From: Candidatus Omnitrophota bacterium
Lineage (GTDB): Bacteria; Omnitrophota; Gorgyraeia; Zapsychrales; JANLHA01
Reading direction: 5' to 3'
Assembly: GCA_024653845.1 (NCBI GenBank)
Contig: JANLHA010000099.1
Location: forward strand, 1 to 6,802
Length of the DNA: 6,802 nucleotides
The translations under genes were made by a program, and so were the position numbers. The notes under the pieces were generated by a model that was given only the letters and a program-made list of their open reading frames with translations, did not search any database and was not told the DNA's origin. Position 1 is the stretch's first letter, and each line of letters starts with the position of its first letter. Below are positions 1-6,579 of this stretch, piece by piece.

Positions 1-378
1 AATTGCAAATGCGAGAATACATCCCCACGCCAGAAAAAAATGCATGATCCAACGATACCGGCTGCGCTGGCCAATGAATTTCTGGATAAACATATTCTCA
101 AAGAAAGCCTTTAATATCAGCCAAGCATTTGACAAAAAATGTTTACTGAACATCAAGTTGAGACTGCGCTTCCATAAAGTATGAGTTGGCGGCCGGGACA
201 ACCAAACGGAATAACGGTAGAGACTACCGAAGATAGCAAAAACCGTGGCAATCAAGTAAGGAATGAGAGCGGCATCAAAGTAAATCAATTTCCGGGAACC
301 GAAAATGATCATGATGGAAAGGATTGCAATTCCAAACAATCCTCTCAAAACACCCTTTGGATACAAGCGCATAAACAT
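1..378 (-). CDS. Membrane protein N-terminus, possibly a NarI/HdrE-like cytochrome b subunit (partial, runs off left edge)
   Basis: The frame stays open for 126 codons from ATG at 378 to the window edge, so the C-terminus is missing. An in-frame TGA lies upstream with no other ATG between, and a second ATG at 372 (Met3) is an alternative start. Visible layout: a short basic N-terminus, a membrane segment at about residues 13-27, a second at about 36-54, a hydrophilic basic loop with several aromatics (about 61-108), and a third membrane segment starting near 110. The third segment opens with R-Y-R-W-I-M-H113-F-F-L-A-W-G. A histidine at the start of a helix followed by a W-G pair recalls the first haem-ligand helix of NarI, DsrM and HdrE-type b cytochromes; that assignment is inference. 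It follows the small Cys protein after 83 bases on the same strand and may have its own promoter. An uncharacterised membrane protein of another family is quite possible. The gene itself is likely real; its function is uncertain. Confidence 0.75.
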   Translation of the reverse strand, partial: MFMRLYPKGVLRGLFGIAILSIMIIFGSRKLIYFDAALIPYLIATVFAIFGSLYRYSVWLSRPPTHTLWKRSLNLMFSKHFLSNAWLILKAFFENMFIQKFIGQRSRYRWIMHFFLAWGCILAFAI

Positions 379-402
379 AGTTAAATTCCCATGAAACGAT
401 TT

Positions 403-411
403 ATTATATCA
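403..411 (-). promoter_or_regulatory. Candidate extended -10 promoter before the left-edge membrane protein gene
   Basis: Read on the minus strand this is TGATATAAT: a perfect TATAAT hexamer (403-408) with a TG one base upstream, the extended -10 form used by sigma-70-type polymerase. No good -35 hexamer is found at 16-18 bases upstream, as is common for extended -10 promoters. It lies in the largest gap of the window (379-461) and would give a leader of roughly 15-20 bases before the ATG at 378. The match could be chance in AT-rich DNA; no transcript evidence is available. Confidence 0.4.
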
Positions 412-461
412 GCCACCTGTTGTTTTCGACTCATCAAATCTTAAAAATATCATCCAACCCA

Positions 462-761
462 TCATGCTTCTCCTTTTCCACCGACTACGAGTGGCTCTTT
501 CAGAAGCTCCCTCTCTTGCAAGATGACATAAATTTCCTTGCACTGCCGTCCTAAGCTATGAACATCCCCTATACTGGGAAGATCTCCTCGCTTCAATCGA
601 GATTCCCAATCAGATAAATCGATATCCAGAAATTCAAGCAATTTCTCAGGACATTCATCACATCGGCCTTCACAATGGCCGTCAAAAGAAAGGTTAAACG
701 GAATTTTTTCCCGTGCCTCCTTAATCAAACTCTCCATCGCTGTTTTTGTGTCAGGCTTCAT
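462..761 (-). CDS. Small soluble protein with a C-x3-C-x2-C cluster, function unknown
   Basis: This complete 99-residue protein is not one I can name. It has no signal peptide or membrane segment and is charged, so it is probably cytosolic. A helical N-terminus (about 1-20) leads into H29-C30-E-G-R-C34-D-E-C37-P, then K-L-L-E-F-L-D and a D-W-E-S-R-L stretch. A P-S-I-G-D-V segment follows, then a likely helix with a fourth cysteine (C74), and a Gly/Lys-rich tail. Three clustered cysteines plus C74 could bind zinc or an iron-sulfur cluster; this is inference, and the C-x3-C-x2-C spacing alone does not make it a radical SAM enzyme, since it is far too short and lacks the GGE motif. It starts 9 bases after the nnrS stop codon, with a weak GAGAAG ribosome-binding site, so it is almost certainly translated from the same message as nnrS and may help assemble or service that protein. 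Confidence 0.82.
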   Translation of the reverse strand: MKPDTKTAMESLIKEAREKIPFNLSFDGHCEGRCDECPEKLLEFLDIDLSDWESRLKRGDLPSIGDVHSLGRQCKEIYVILQERELLKEPLVVGGKGEA

Positions 762-770
762 GGTCTTCTC

Positions 771-2033
771 TTAATGATTTAATCGTTGCTTGACTTGCTC
801 GTGCATCTTGGCAAATTCGTCCTCATGAGGCACACGAAACAATTTTGGCAACACGAAAATAAGCCATGCGCCCGCGCCCGCCATCCATATGATTGAGGCC
901 ATCCCAAGCATTTTAAAATAAATTTCGGGGAAGAAAATAACTGACATGCGTTTGAGCAACGTGAAGACAAGGGCCACGAAGACCACCCACAACACCCAAA
1001 GCGGCTTTTTCAATCGCTCGGCCTGACCGCCGTGAGAAAGGATCACCATTGTTGCAATCGCAAAGGTCATCAAGCTGAATCCACCAATGAAGGCAATATG
1101 AAGCATCTCAGCATCATATTGAGGAAAGAAAGCCGCACCCCAAAAACCAATAACAATCATCCAGCAAGAAATCCAAGCCAGCTTTCCATAAAAACCGACG
1201 TCGCGTGGATATCGCGGCAGTATCCGTGTCCAGAAAAATTGACCGGTTGCAACAACACCCTGAAGAACATACCCAACACTGCTCCACTCTGATCCTTTAA
1301 ACCAAAAACTCATAAAAAGAAAAAAACCGCACACCCCATGGAACCATAACGCTTTTATCGTGGGAGAAATTTTCTGGGCGGTGGATACACAAGACCCACA
1401 ACATCCACCGGGAGCCACTTCTTCTTTTTGATATGTTCCCAACGTGCGCGGGATGAGAAAACCACCGATGCCTAAAACAATGGCAATGATAAACCCTTGC
1501 TCCATCAACGGTCGACCGATTTTTGACATCGCCCCAGGAATGATTTGCCATCCCACCAACAAAAGGATGATCGTCCCGACAAAAGCATGAAAGATCGCCA
1601 CCGGGATCCAAATCAATTCCACTGGCGGCTTTCCACCTGCCTTTTCTCGATGGGGAACGCGGCGCATGACAAAAACAATCAAAAGGACCAACCATATCAA
1701 ATATAAAATTCGTGCGGTTGCCCATTCTTGCCTGTACAAAAAAATCGCCATGCCCATAAAAATGAATAAAAAGGAAAGGATTTCGGCCTTGCTGGCATAA
1801 AATGTCCCTGTAAAACGTGGAATGAATGTCATCAGGAACCCGACGATGAAACAATTCATGTAGACGAGCATCTGCATGGAGGAATGAAAAAATCCAGAGT
1901 ATGTCTCGCTTAATCCCATCGCATAAATAAGCCAGGGACTAATACCGACCATTCCCATTCCAACGCCTAGAGGAAAAAATAATCGATAAGGCTCACGGCA
2001 AATCACATTGGCCATTTCTTGGAATTTATTCAT
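771..2033 (-). CDS. nnrS: NnrS-family membrane protein (nitric oxide stress)
   Basis: This complete 420-residue polytopic inner-membrane protein has the usual length and about twelve hydrophobic segments. The N-terminus carries the family pattern R-E-P-Y-R-L-F-F-P-L-G (residues 13-23), then Y-S-G-F-F-H50-x3-Q and G-F-L-M-T-F-I-P-R-F (65-74). Near the C-terminus, L-H312-I-A-F-I-G-G-F-S-L-M-T and S-H334-G-G-Q match the conserved histidine-bearing helices. Characterised NnrS proteins are haem- and copper-containing membrane proteins that protect cells from nitric oxide; the exact reaction is not settled. An unusual hydrophilic loop at about 200-222 holds C211-C212-G-S-C215. The ATG at 2033 is preceded at 5 bases by AAGGGG (2039-2044), supporting this start. 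It lies 15 bases after nrdG and 9 bases before the small Cys protein, indicating co-expression with anaerobic dNTP synthesis. No NO-responsive operator is visible directly upstream, so control probably comes from further up the operon. Family assignment is confident; substrate and cofactors are inferred. Confidence 0.92.
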   Translation of the reverse strand: MNKFQEMANVICREPYRLFFPLGVGMGMVGISPWLIYAMGLSETYSGFFHSSMQMLVYMNCFIVGFLMTFIPRFTGTFYASKAEILSFLFIFMGMAIFLYRQEWATARILYLIWLVLLIVFVMRRVPHREKAGGKPPVELIWIPVAIFHAFVGTIILLLVGWQIIPGAMSKIGRPLMEQGFIIAIVLGIGGFLIPRTLGTYQKEEVAPGGCCGSCVSTAQKISPTIKALWFHGVCGFFLFMSFWFKGSEWSSVGYVLQGVVATGQFFWTRILPRYPRDVGFYGKLAWISCWMIVIGFWGAAFFPQYDAEMLHIAFIGGFSLMTFAIATMVILSHGGQAERLKKPLWVLWVVFVALVFTLLKRMSVIFFPEIYFKMLGMASIIWMAGAGAWLIFVLPKLFRVPHEDEFAKMHEQVKQRLNH

Positions 2034-2038
2034 ACTGG

Positions 2039-2044
2039 CCCCTT
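2039..2044 (-). promoter_or_regulatory. Ribosome-binding site of nnrS
   Basis: AAGGGG on the minus strand, 5 bases before the ATG at 2033, in the 15-base gap after the nrdG stop codon. It supports independent ribosome loading on nnrS within the shared message and supports the chosen start. Confidence 0.6.
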
Positions 2045-2048
2045 CAAC

Positions 2049-2735
2049 TTATATTTGCTGCAGTTCTTCTTTCTGGAAACTTTGCTTAAGATCGTTAAAT
2101 TCATTTTCCGAAAATTGCTCTTGGGATAAAAGACTTTTGTCTAAAATCTTCTCATCCAAGCGAACTTTCTGCAAAGAATATCGACGAGCACCATGAATCA
2201 TCCGATGGACTTGGCACAAATCCCCATATGAACAAAAAGGCTTAACAGCGGTCGTACGGAACTCGTGTTGAATCCCAGAATGAATGATCAAATCAATGCT
2301 TTCTTTGATTTTCCCAACATCCAGCGGCAAGCCAATCGCTTTTTCATATTTCTCTAAAGGTGCTTTGACATCCATCGCGATATAGTTGACCAGTTTCAAT
2401 TGAATCAACAATTTCAATCGATACGGATGGCTTCCGTTGGTATCGAGTTTGATCAAATAACCAAGTTGCTTAATTTTGTCCAAGAAACCGATCAAGTCTC
2501 CTTGAATGGTCGGTTCTCCTCCTGATACCACGACGCCCTGCAAGTAACCCTGACGGGTTTTTAAAAACTCAAGGACCTGATTTTCAGGGATCACAGGAGA
2601 AAAACGTTCAGGAATGACCAGTTCAGGATTGTGGCAGTATCCACACCGGAAATTGCATCCTTGGGTGAAAACGATACACGCCACTTTCCCTGGATAATCA
2701 ATCAAAGAAAACTTTTGCAACCCACCTATGCGCAT
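2049..2735 (-). CDS. nrdG: Anaerobic ribonucleotide reductase activating protein (radical SAM glycyl-radical activase)
   Basis: This complete 228-residue cytosolic enzyme uses a 4Fe-4S cluster and S-adenosylmethionine to create the glycyl radical on NrdD. The cluster motif is C27-N-F-R-C31-G-Y-C34-H-N-P, the radical SAM C-x3-C-x2-C signature, and the SAM-contacting motif S71-G-G-E-P-T follows. The opening G-G-L-x-K-F-S-L-I-D-Y-P-G-K is typical of the NrdG2-like (pyruvate-formate-lyase-activase-related) branch, which is longer than the roughly 150-residue E. coli NrdG. The rest (about 95-190) has the alternating strand and helix pattern of a partial TIM barrel, with L-D-T-N-G-S and A-M-D-V-K-A-P segments. 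The ATG at 2735 lies inside the end of nrdD, a 10-base overlap, and no good ribosome-binding site precedes it, so translation is probably coupled to nrdD. Adjacency to nrdD makes NrdD the expected target rather than another glycyl-radical enzyme. The C-terminal 30 residues are polar and Gln/Glu/Lys-rich. Confidence 0.95.
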   Translation of the reverse strand: MRIGGLQKFSLIDYPGKVACIVFTQGCNFRCGYCHNPELVIPERFSPVIPENQVLEFLKTRQGYLQGVVVSGGEPTIQGDLIGFLDKIKQLGYLIKLDTNGSHPYRLKLLIQLKLVNYIAMDVKAPLEKYEKAIGLPLDVGKIKESIDLIIHSGIQHEFRTTAVKPFCSYGDLCQVHRMIHGARRYSLQKVRLDEKILDKSLLSQEQFSENEFNDLKQSFQKEELQQI

Positions 2736-4837
2736 ATTTTGTAAGTTTTGCGTTGAACGAATTCTTCCTTTTTCCCTTTATTCCACTGCTGGACCGGCCT
2801 TAAATATCCCACCACTCTTGAATAAATTTCACATGCGCTCTCACATCGGTCGCACAACTTGTGTTCACCCGCCCTGTATCCACAATTGGGACAAACACTG
2901 AAGGTGGGCGTGATGGTAAAATAAGGCAACTTGAACTTTTCACAAATGATCTTTACCAATTGTTTAAGCCCTTCAACATTGTGGATCCGTTCACCGACAA
3001 ATCCATGAAGGACGGTCCCGCCCGTATATTTTGTTTGCAACTTGTCTTGGTGCTCCAAAACTTCAAAAATATCGTCGGAGCAACTCACAGGAAGATGCGT
3101 TGAGTTCGTATAAAAAGGTTCACGCCCATTACGATATTCTTCTTCATTGGCACAAAGGATTTCAGGATAAATGGCTTTGTCCTTTTTGGCCAATCGATAA
3201 GAACATCCTTCCGCTGGCGTGGCTTCAAGATTAAAGATATTCCCTGTCTCCTCTTGGAATTTAATCAATTTCTCTCTCATAAACTCTAACACCTCTTGCG
3301 CAAACTCAGACCCCTTCGCAGTAGAGATGCTTTCTCCCACAAAATTCAAGCAAGCTTCATTCATCCCGACCAACCCGATCGTAGAGAAATGATTTTTCCA
3401 ATATTGATCAAATCGCTGCTTGATTTTACGCAGGTAGAATTTGATATAGGGATAAAGATCCTGGTCCGTGAATTTTTCTAGGATCTTTCTTTTGATTTCC
3501 AAACTTTCTCTCGCCAACAACATCTGATGTTCCAATCGTTGATAAAACTCTTCTTTGGTCTTTGACAAATACCCAATCCTGGGCATGTTGATTGTCACGA
3601 CCCCGATCGAGCCGGTCAAAGGGGTCGCACCGAACAACCCTCCGCCACGGCTGCGCAATTCACGGTTATCCAAACGCAGACGACAACACATGCTTCGCGC
3701 GTCGTCGGGATCCATATCAGAATTGATAAAATTCGAGAAATAAGGAATGCCGTATTTCGCGGTCATTTCCCACAAAACTTCAAGATTCGGGTTATCCCAT
3801 TCAAAATCCTTAGTCACGTTATAGGTCGGAATAGGGAACGTAAAAACACGCCCCTTGGCATCGCCTTCCAACATCACTTCCAAAAACGCCTTATTAAACA
3901 TGTCTTGTTCTTTTTGGAATTCTTTATACGTCTCATTCTGAATCTTTCCACCGATAATGACGCCATGATCTTGATAATAAGAAGGTGGTTTCAAATCCAT
4001 CGTAATATTCGTAAAAGGCGTCTGAAACCCAACTCTCGTCGGGACGTTGACATTAAAGACAAATTCTTGCAGGGCTTGCTTGACTTCAGAATAAGTCAAA
4101 TCGTCATAACGGATAAACGGGGCCAAGAGCGTGTCGAAATTTGAAAAAGCTTGTGCGCCGGCAGCTTCTCCTTGCAAGGTATAAAAGAAATTGACAATTT
4201 GTCCCAAAGCACTGCGCAAATGCTTGGCGGGGGCCGATTCCATTTTCCCAGAAACACCTTTAAACCCCTCCATCAAAATATCCTGCAAATCCCAACCCAC
4301 GCAATAAACACTCACAAGACTCAAATCATGAACATGAAAATCGCCGTTAAGATGCGCCTCTCTAATGTCTTGAGAATAGACTTTGTTTAACCAATAAATT
4401 TGGCTAACTTCTGAGGAAATATAATGGTTCAGACCCTGTAAAGAAAACGCCATATTGCTGTTTTCATTAACCTTCCAATCTTCTTTATTCAAATATTTTG
4501 TGACAAGATCAACATTGAATTTGTTGGCAATGTCTCGGATCTGCGCATGTTGTTCACGATAGAGAATGTAAGCTTTAGCAGTCTTTCGAAAAGGGGAGCT
4601 GAGTAAAACCTCCTCGACGATATCCTGAATTTCTTCAACGGTAGGCGGCTGAACTTTTTCCAATTGATACAAAAAATTAAGGGCACGCAACGTTAATTTC
4701 CGGGCAACAAATTGATCAAATTCTCCCGTTGCCTCGCCGGCCTTCGCGAGCGCCGTAGTGATCTTATAAGGATCAAAAGCCTCCTCACTTCCATTTCGCT
4801 TGATAACTTTCGTTAATGTGCCTGTTGCTTGCATCAT
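2726..4837 (-). CDS. nrdD: Anaerobic class III ribonucleoside-triphosphate reductase, catalytic subunit
   Basis: This 703-residue cytosolic enzyme reduces ribonucleotides to deoxyribonucleotides without oxygen. Residues about 8-100 form an ATP-cone for allosteric control (V-I-K-R-N-G-S, then A-F-D-P-Y-K-I). The ten-stranded barrel follows. H-D-L-S-L-V-S-V-Y-C179-V-G-W-D carries one likely active-site cysteine, and R-S-M-C384-C385-R-L-R-L-D carries the likely thiyl-radical cysteine; which of C384/C385 is used cannot be decided here. G-G-G-L-F-G-A-T-P-L-T-G-S-I-G-V-V is typical of the long NrdD branch. The C-terminal zinc site is C649-x2-C652 and C662-x2-C665, followed by the glycyl-radical loop S-R-V-V-G677-Y-L-R-P-V. 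Two further cysteines, C669 and the penultimate C702, are outside that core set. TGA directly precedes ATG-ATG (4837 and 4834); spacing from GGAGG favours the second ATG, so the protein may be 702 residues. The reductant (formate or a redoxin) is not clear from sequence alone. The gene follows the transporter by 36 bases and overlaps nrdG. Confidence 0.97.
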   Translation of the reverse strand: MMQATGTLTKVIKRNGSEEAFDPYKITTALAKAGEATGEFDQFVARKLTLRALNFLYQLEKVQPPTVEEIQDIVEEVLLSSPFRKTAKAYILYREQHAQIRDIANKFNVDLVTKYLNKEDWKVNENSNMAFSLQGLNHYISSEVSQIYWLNKVYSQDIREAHLNGDFHVHDLSLVSVYCVGWDLQDILMEGFKGVSGKMESAPAKHLRSALGQIVNFFYTLQGEAAGAQAFSNFDTLLAPFIRYDDLTYSEVKQALQEFVFNVNVPTRVGFQTPFTNITMDLKPPSYYQDHGVIIGGKIQNETYKEFQKEQDMFNKAFLEVMLEGDAKGRVFTFPIPTYNVTKDFEWDNPNLEVLWEMTAKYGIPYFSNFINSDMDPDDARSMCCRLRLDNRELRSRGGGLFGATPLTGSIGVVTINMPRIGYLSKTKEEFYQRLEHQMLLARESLEIKRKILEKFTDQDLYPYIKFYLRKIKQRFDQYWKNHFSTIGLVGMNEACLNFVGESISTAKGSEFAQEVLEFMREKLIKFQEETGNIFNLEATPAEGCSYRLAKKDKAIYPEILCANEEEYRNGREPFYTNSTHLPVSCSDDIFEVLEHQDKLQTKYTGGTVLHGFVGERIHNVEGLKQLVKIICEKFKLPYFTITPTFSVCPNCGYRAGEHKLCDRCESACEIYSRVVGYLRPVQQWNKGKKEEFVQRKTYKICA

Positions 4838-4846
4838 TCACCTCCC
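4838..4846 (-). promoter_or_regulatory. Strong ribosome-binding site of nrdD that bears on start choice
   Basis: Minus-strand GGGAGGTGA is complementary to the anti-Shine-Dalgarno end of 16S rRNA over at least eight bases. Only 3 bases separate GGAGG from the first ATG (4837), but 6 separate it from the second ATG (4834), so the second is the better-spaced start. The TGA inside the site is in frame with the gene and closes any upstream extension. This is the strongest such site in the window, which fits high nrdD expression. Confidence 0.8.
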
Positions 4847-4873
4847 TGTAAATGTTAAAGAATGGCCAAATTT

Positions 4874-6547
4874 TTACAAAGAAAAGAACAACATCACCAT
4901 AATCTGCGCGCTGAGAATTCGCAGAATCATGACAAGAGGATAAACAGTTGCATAAGCGACCGACGGCGCGCTAGACGGCGAAATGCTATTGGCAAATGCC
5001 AGCGCGGGTGGATCGGTCATACTACCAGCTACAAGTCCACAAATGGTCAAATAATTCAAACGCAATTTGATGCGTGCAAAAAGAGCCGCCATCATAATCG
5101 GAATAATGGTGATCAATGAAGCCATCGCCATCCAATAAAAACCATCACCTTGCACCAGCGTCTTAACGAACTGATCGCCGGAACGCAATCCCACACAAGC
5201 GAGAAAAAGCGCGATGCCAAATTCTCGCATCATGAAATTAACGCTGATGGGCATATACCAAATCAAATGTCCAATACGGCCAATACGACTCAAAATAATT
5301 GCCACAACGAGCGGCCCTCCAGCCAGACCCAGCTTAACTGGTGCAGGAACACCGGGCAAATGGATCGGCCAGCTGCCTAAAAGCACCCCAAACGCAATTC
5401 CAACAAATATCGGAATCAAATGCGGATGGTTCAAATGTTTAGGCGAATCCCCCATTTCGTCGGCAAACTTTTGGATGACCTGGTCTTCACCGACGACAAC
5501 GAGCGTATCAGCAAAATTTAAAGATAAATTTGGTACCGCTGCAAACTCAATGTCGCTACGACTCACTCGTGTGATCGTAACTCCATAACGATGAGACGAG
5601 TCTAACTCTGCAATCGTCTTCCCCACCACTTTCGGACGGGTGACAATGACTCGACGGGCGGTCACATCGCTTTCAATCTCCCGCAAATCCACATCGCTCT
5701 GAATACCGATGATCGCTTGCAAAACGTCCAATTTCTCTCGAGCTCCCACCGCTTGAAGGATATCTCCACAATGAACGATTGTTTTCGGCAAAGCCACTTG
5801 CACATCATTCTGATGTTGGATGCGGGAGATGATCACGCCGCTTTCCGTCAACGTTGGAATCTTAGAAATCGTGATTCCTTCCAAATTGGCATTATCAACA
5901 CGTAAAGAGCGCACCTCAAGCGGTGGCGCGTCTTTGGCTTGAATATGGGCAAACGCTTCAGCTTCTTTGGCTGGATTGATTCGAAAAATGATTCTCGTCA
6001 GGATAATTGTTAAAATGATCCCCAGAATACCGAATGGATAAGCCACCGCGTATCCCAAAGTTGGCATCTTGATTAGCTCCTCGGTGATGCCAGGAACTTC
6101 TTTGAGCGCCTGCTGGGCCGCGGCAAGACTCGGAGTATTTGTTGTTGCACCCGAGAACATTCCGACAGCCGCCGGCAAAGGAACATGTGCGTATTGGTTG
6201 ATTAAAACTGTCAAGACAGCGCCAAAAATGACGACAAACGCGGCCATCAAATTGAGCGGCAGACCATTGCGCTTAAGCGACGAAATGAATCCCGGACCTA
6301 CCTGCATGCCAATGGTATAAACAAAAAGAATGAGGCCCAATTCCCGAATAAACTCCAAAACTTCATGATTGATGCTAAAACCGAAATGGCCAAAGATCAA
6401 CCCCACAAAAAGCACGCCAGCCACTCCAAAATTGATGTTGAATATTTTGACACTCCCGATGGCAAGCCCTAAAGCGATGACCATGCTTAATCCCAAAACG
6501 ACCTGAGCAACCGAGGGTTGAGTTACCAATTGAATGATAAAATCCAT
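4874..6547 (-). CDS. AspT/YidE/YbjL-family transporter with two TrkA-C domains
   Basis: This 557-residue inner-membrane protein has the full layout of the aspartate:alanine exchanger (AAEx) family. The N-terminal half (about 12-190) has five to six membrane segments, including F-I-R-E-L-G-L-I-L-F-V-Y-T-I-G (66-80) and the re-entrant-type motif G-A-T-T-N-T-P-S-L-A (133-142). A soluble middle of about 205-365 holds two tandem TrkA-C (RCK_C-like) domains, each ending in a strand plus acidic turn (G-D-I-L-Q-A-V-G; A-D-T-L-V-V-V-G-E-D). The C-terminal half repeats the membrane unit, with R-E-F-G-I-A-L-F-L-A-C-V-G-L (441-454) and the counterpart motif G-S-M-T-D-P-P-A-L-A (508-517). Some relatives exchange aspartate for alanine or export succinate, but most, like YidE and YbjL, have no known substrate, so none is assigned. 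The ATG at 6547 has GGAG 7 bases upstream. No terminator separates it from nrdD 36 bases downstream, so the two could be co-transcribed. Confidence 0.93.
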   Translation of the reverse strand: MDFIIQLVTQPSVAQVVLGLSMVIALGLAIGSVKIFNINFGVAGVLFVGLIFGHFGFSINHEVLEFIRELGLILFVYTIGMQVGPGFISSLKRNGLPLNLMAAFVVIFGAVLTVLINQYAHVPLPAAVGMFSGATTNTPSLAAAQQALKEVPGITEELIKMPTLGYAVAYPFGILGIILTIILTRIIFRINPAKEAEAFAHIQAKDAPPLEVRSLRVDNANLEGITISKIPTLTESGVIISRIQHQNDVQVALPKTIVHCGDILQAVGAREKLDVLQAIIGIQSDVDLREIESDVTARRVIVTRPKVVGKTIAELDSSHRYGVTITRVSRSDIEFAAVPNLSLNFADTLVVVGEDQVIQKFADEMGDSPKHLNHPHLIPIFVGIAFGVLLGSWPIHLPGVPAPVKLGLAGGPLVVAIILSRIGRIGHLIWYMPISVNFMMREFGIALFLACVGLRSGDQFVKTLVQGDGFYWMAMASLITIIPIMMAALFARIKLRLNYLTICGLVAGSMTDPPALAFANSISPSSAPSVAYATVYPLVMILRILSAQIMVMLFFSL

Positions 6548-6554
6548 AACTTTT

Positions 6555-6558
6555 CTCC
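6555..6558 (-). promoter_or_regulatory. Ribosome-binding site of the AspT-like transporter gene
   Basis: GGAG on the minus strand, 7 bases before the ATG at 6547. It supports this start over any upstream one. It lies in the 32-base gap after the right-edge gene; I see no promoter or terminator hairpin in that gap. Confidence 0.6.
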
Positions 6559-6579
6559 ATCAAACGACGAAACAAAAAT

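Noticed and set aside
34..40. Run of seven A bases near the left edge, considered as a frameshift site
   Set aside because: The minus-strand reading H-F-F-L continues in frame through a plausible membrane helix on both sides, so no slippage needs to be assumed.
181..384. A 67-codon open frame on the plus strand at the left end
   Set aside because: It is antisense to the left-edge membrane protein gene, whose minus-strand frame shows clean membrane segments; the plus-strand product is low-complexity polar sequence.
462..761. The small C-x3-C-x2-C protein considered as a mini radical SAM enzyme
   Set aside because: The spacing matches but the protein is only 99 residues, lacks the GGE and barrel segments, and the residues around the cysteines do not match the aromatic-before-last-Cys pattern.
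1297..1854. A 185-codon open frame on the minus strand inside nnrS
   Set aside because: It lies in another frame of a clearly conserved NnrS gene, has His/Cys/Trp/Phe-heavy composition typical of out-of-frame reading, and shows no family motif.
3403..3420. Repeated TTGATCAA palindromes (also near 2450 and 4710), considered as FNR-type sites
   Set aside because: FNR sites need TTGAT and ATCAA separated by four bases; these have no spacer, and they sit inside nrdG and nrdD coding for ordinary residues such as F-D-Q.
5214..5588. A 124-codon open frame on the plus strand opposite the transporter
   Set aside because: It is antisense to conserved AspT/YidE-family sequence, is rich in Pro, Thr and Ser with no recognisable domain, and has no convincing ribosome-binding site.
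6548..6579. The 32-base gap before the transporter, considered as a promoter or terminator
   Set aside because: Only a ribosome-binding site is convincing; no hairpin with a T run and no paired -35/-10 hexamers were found.
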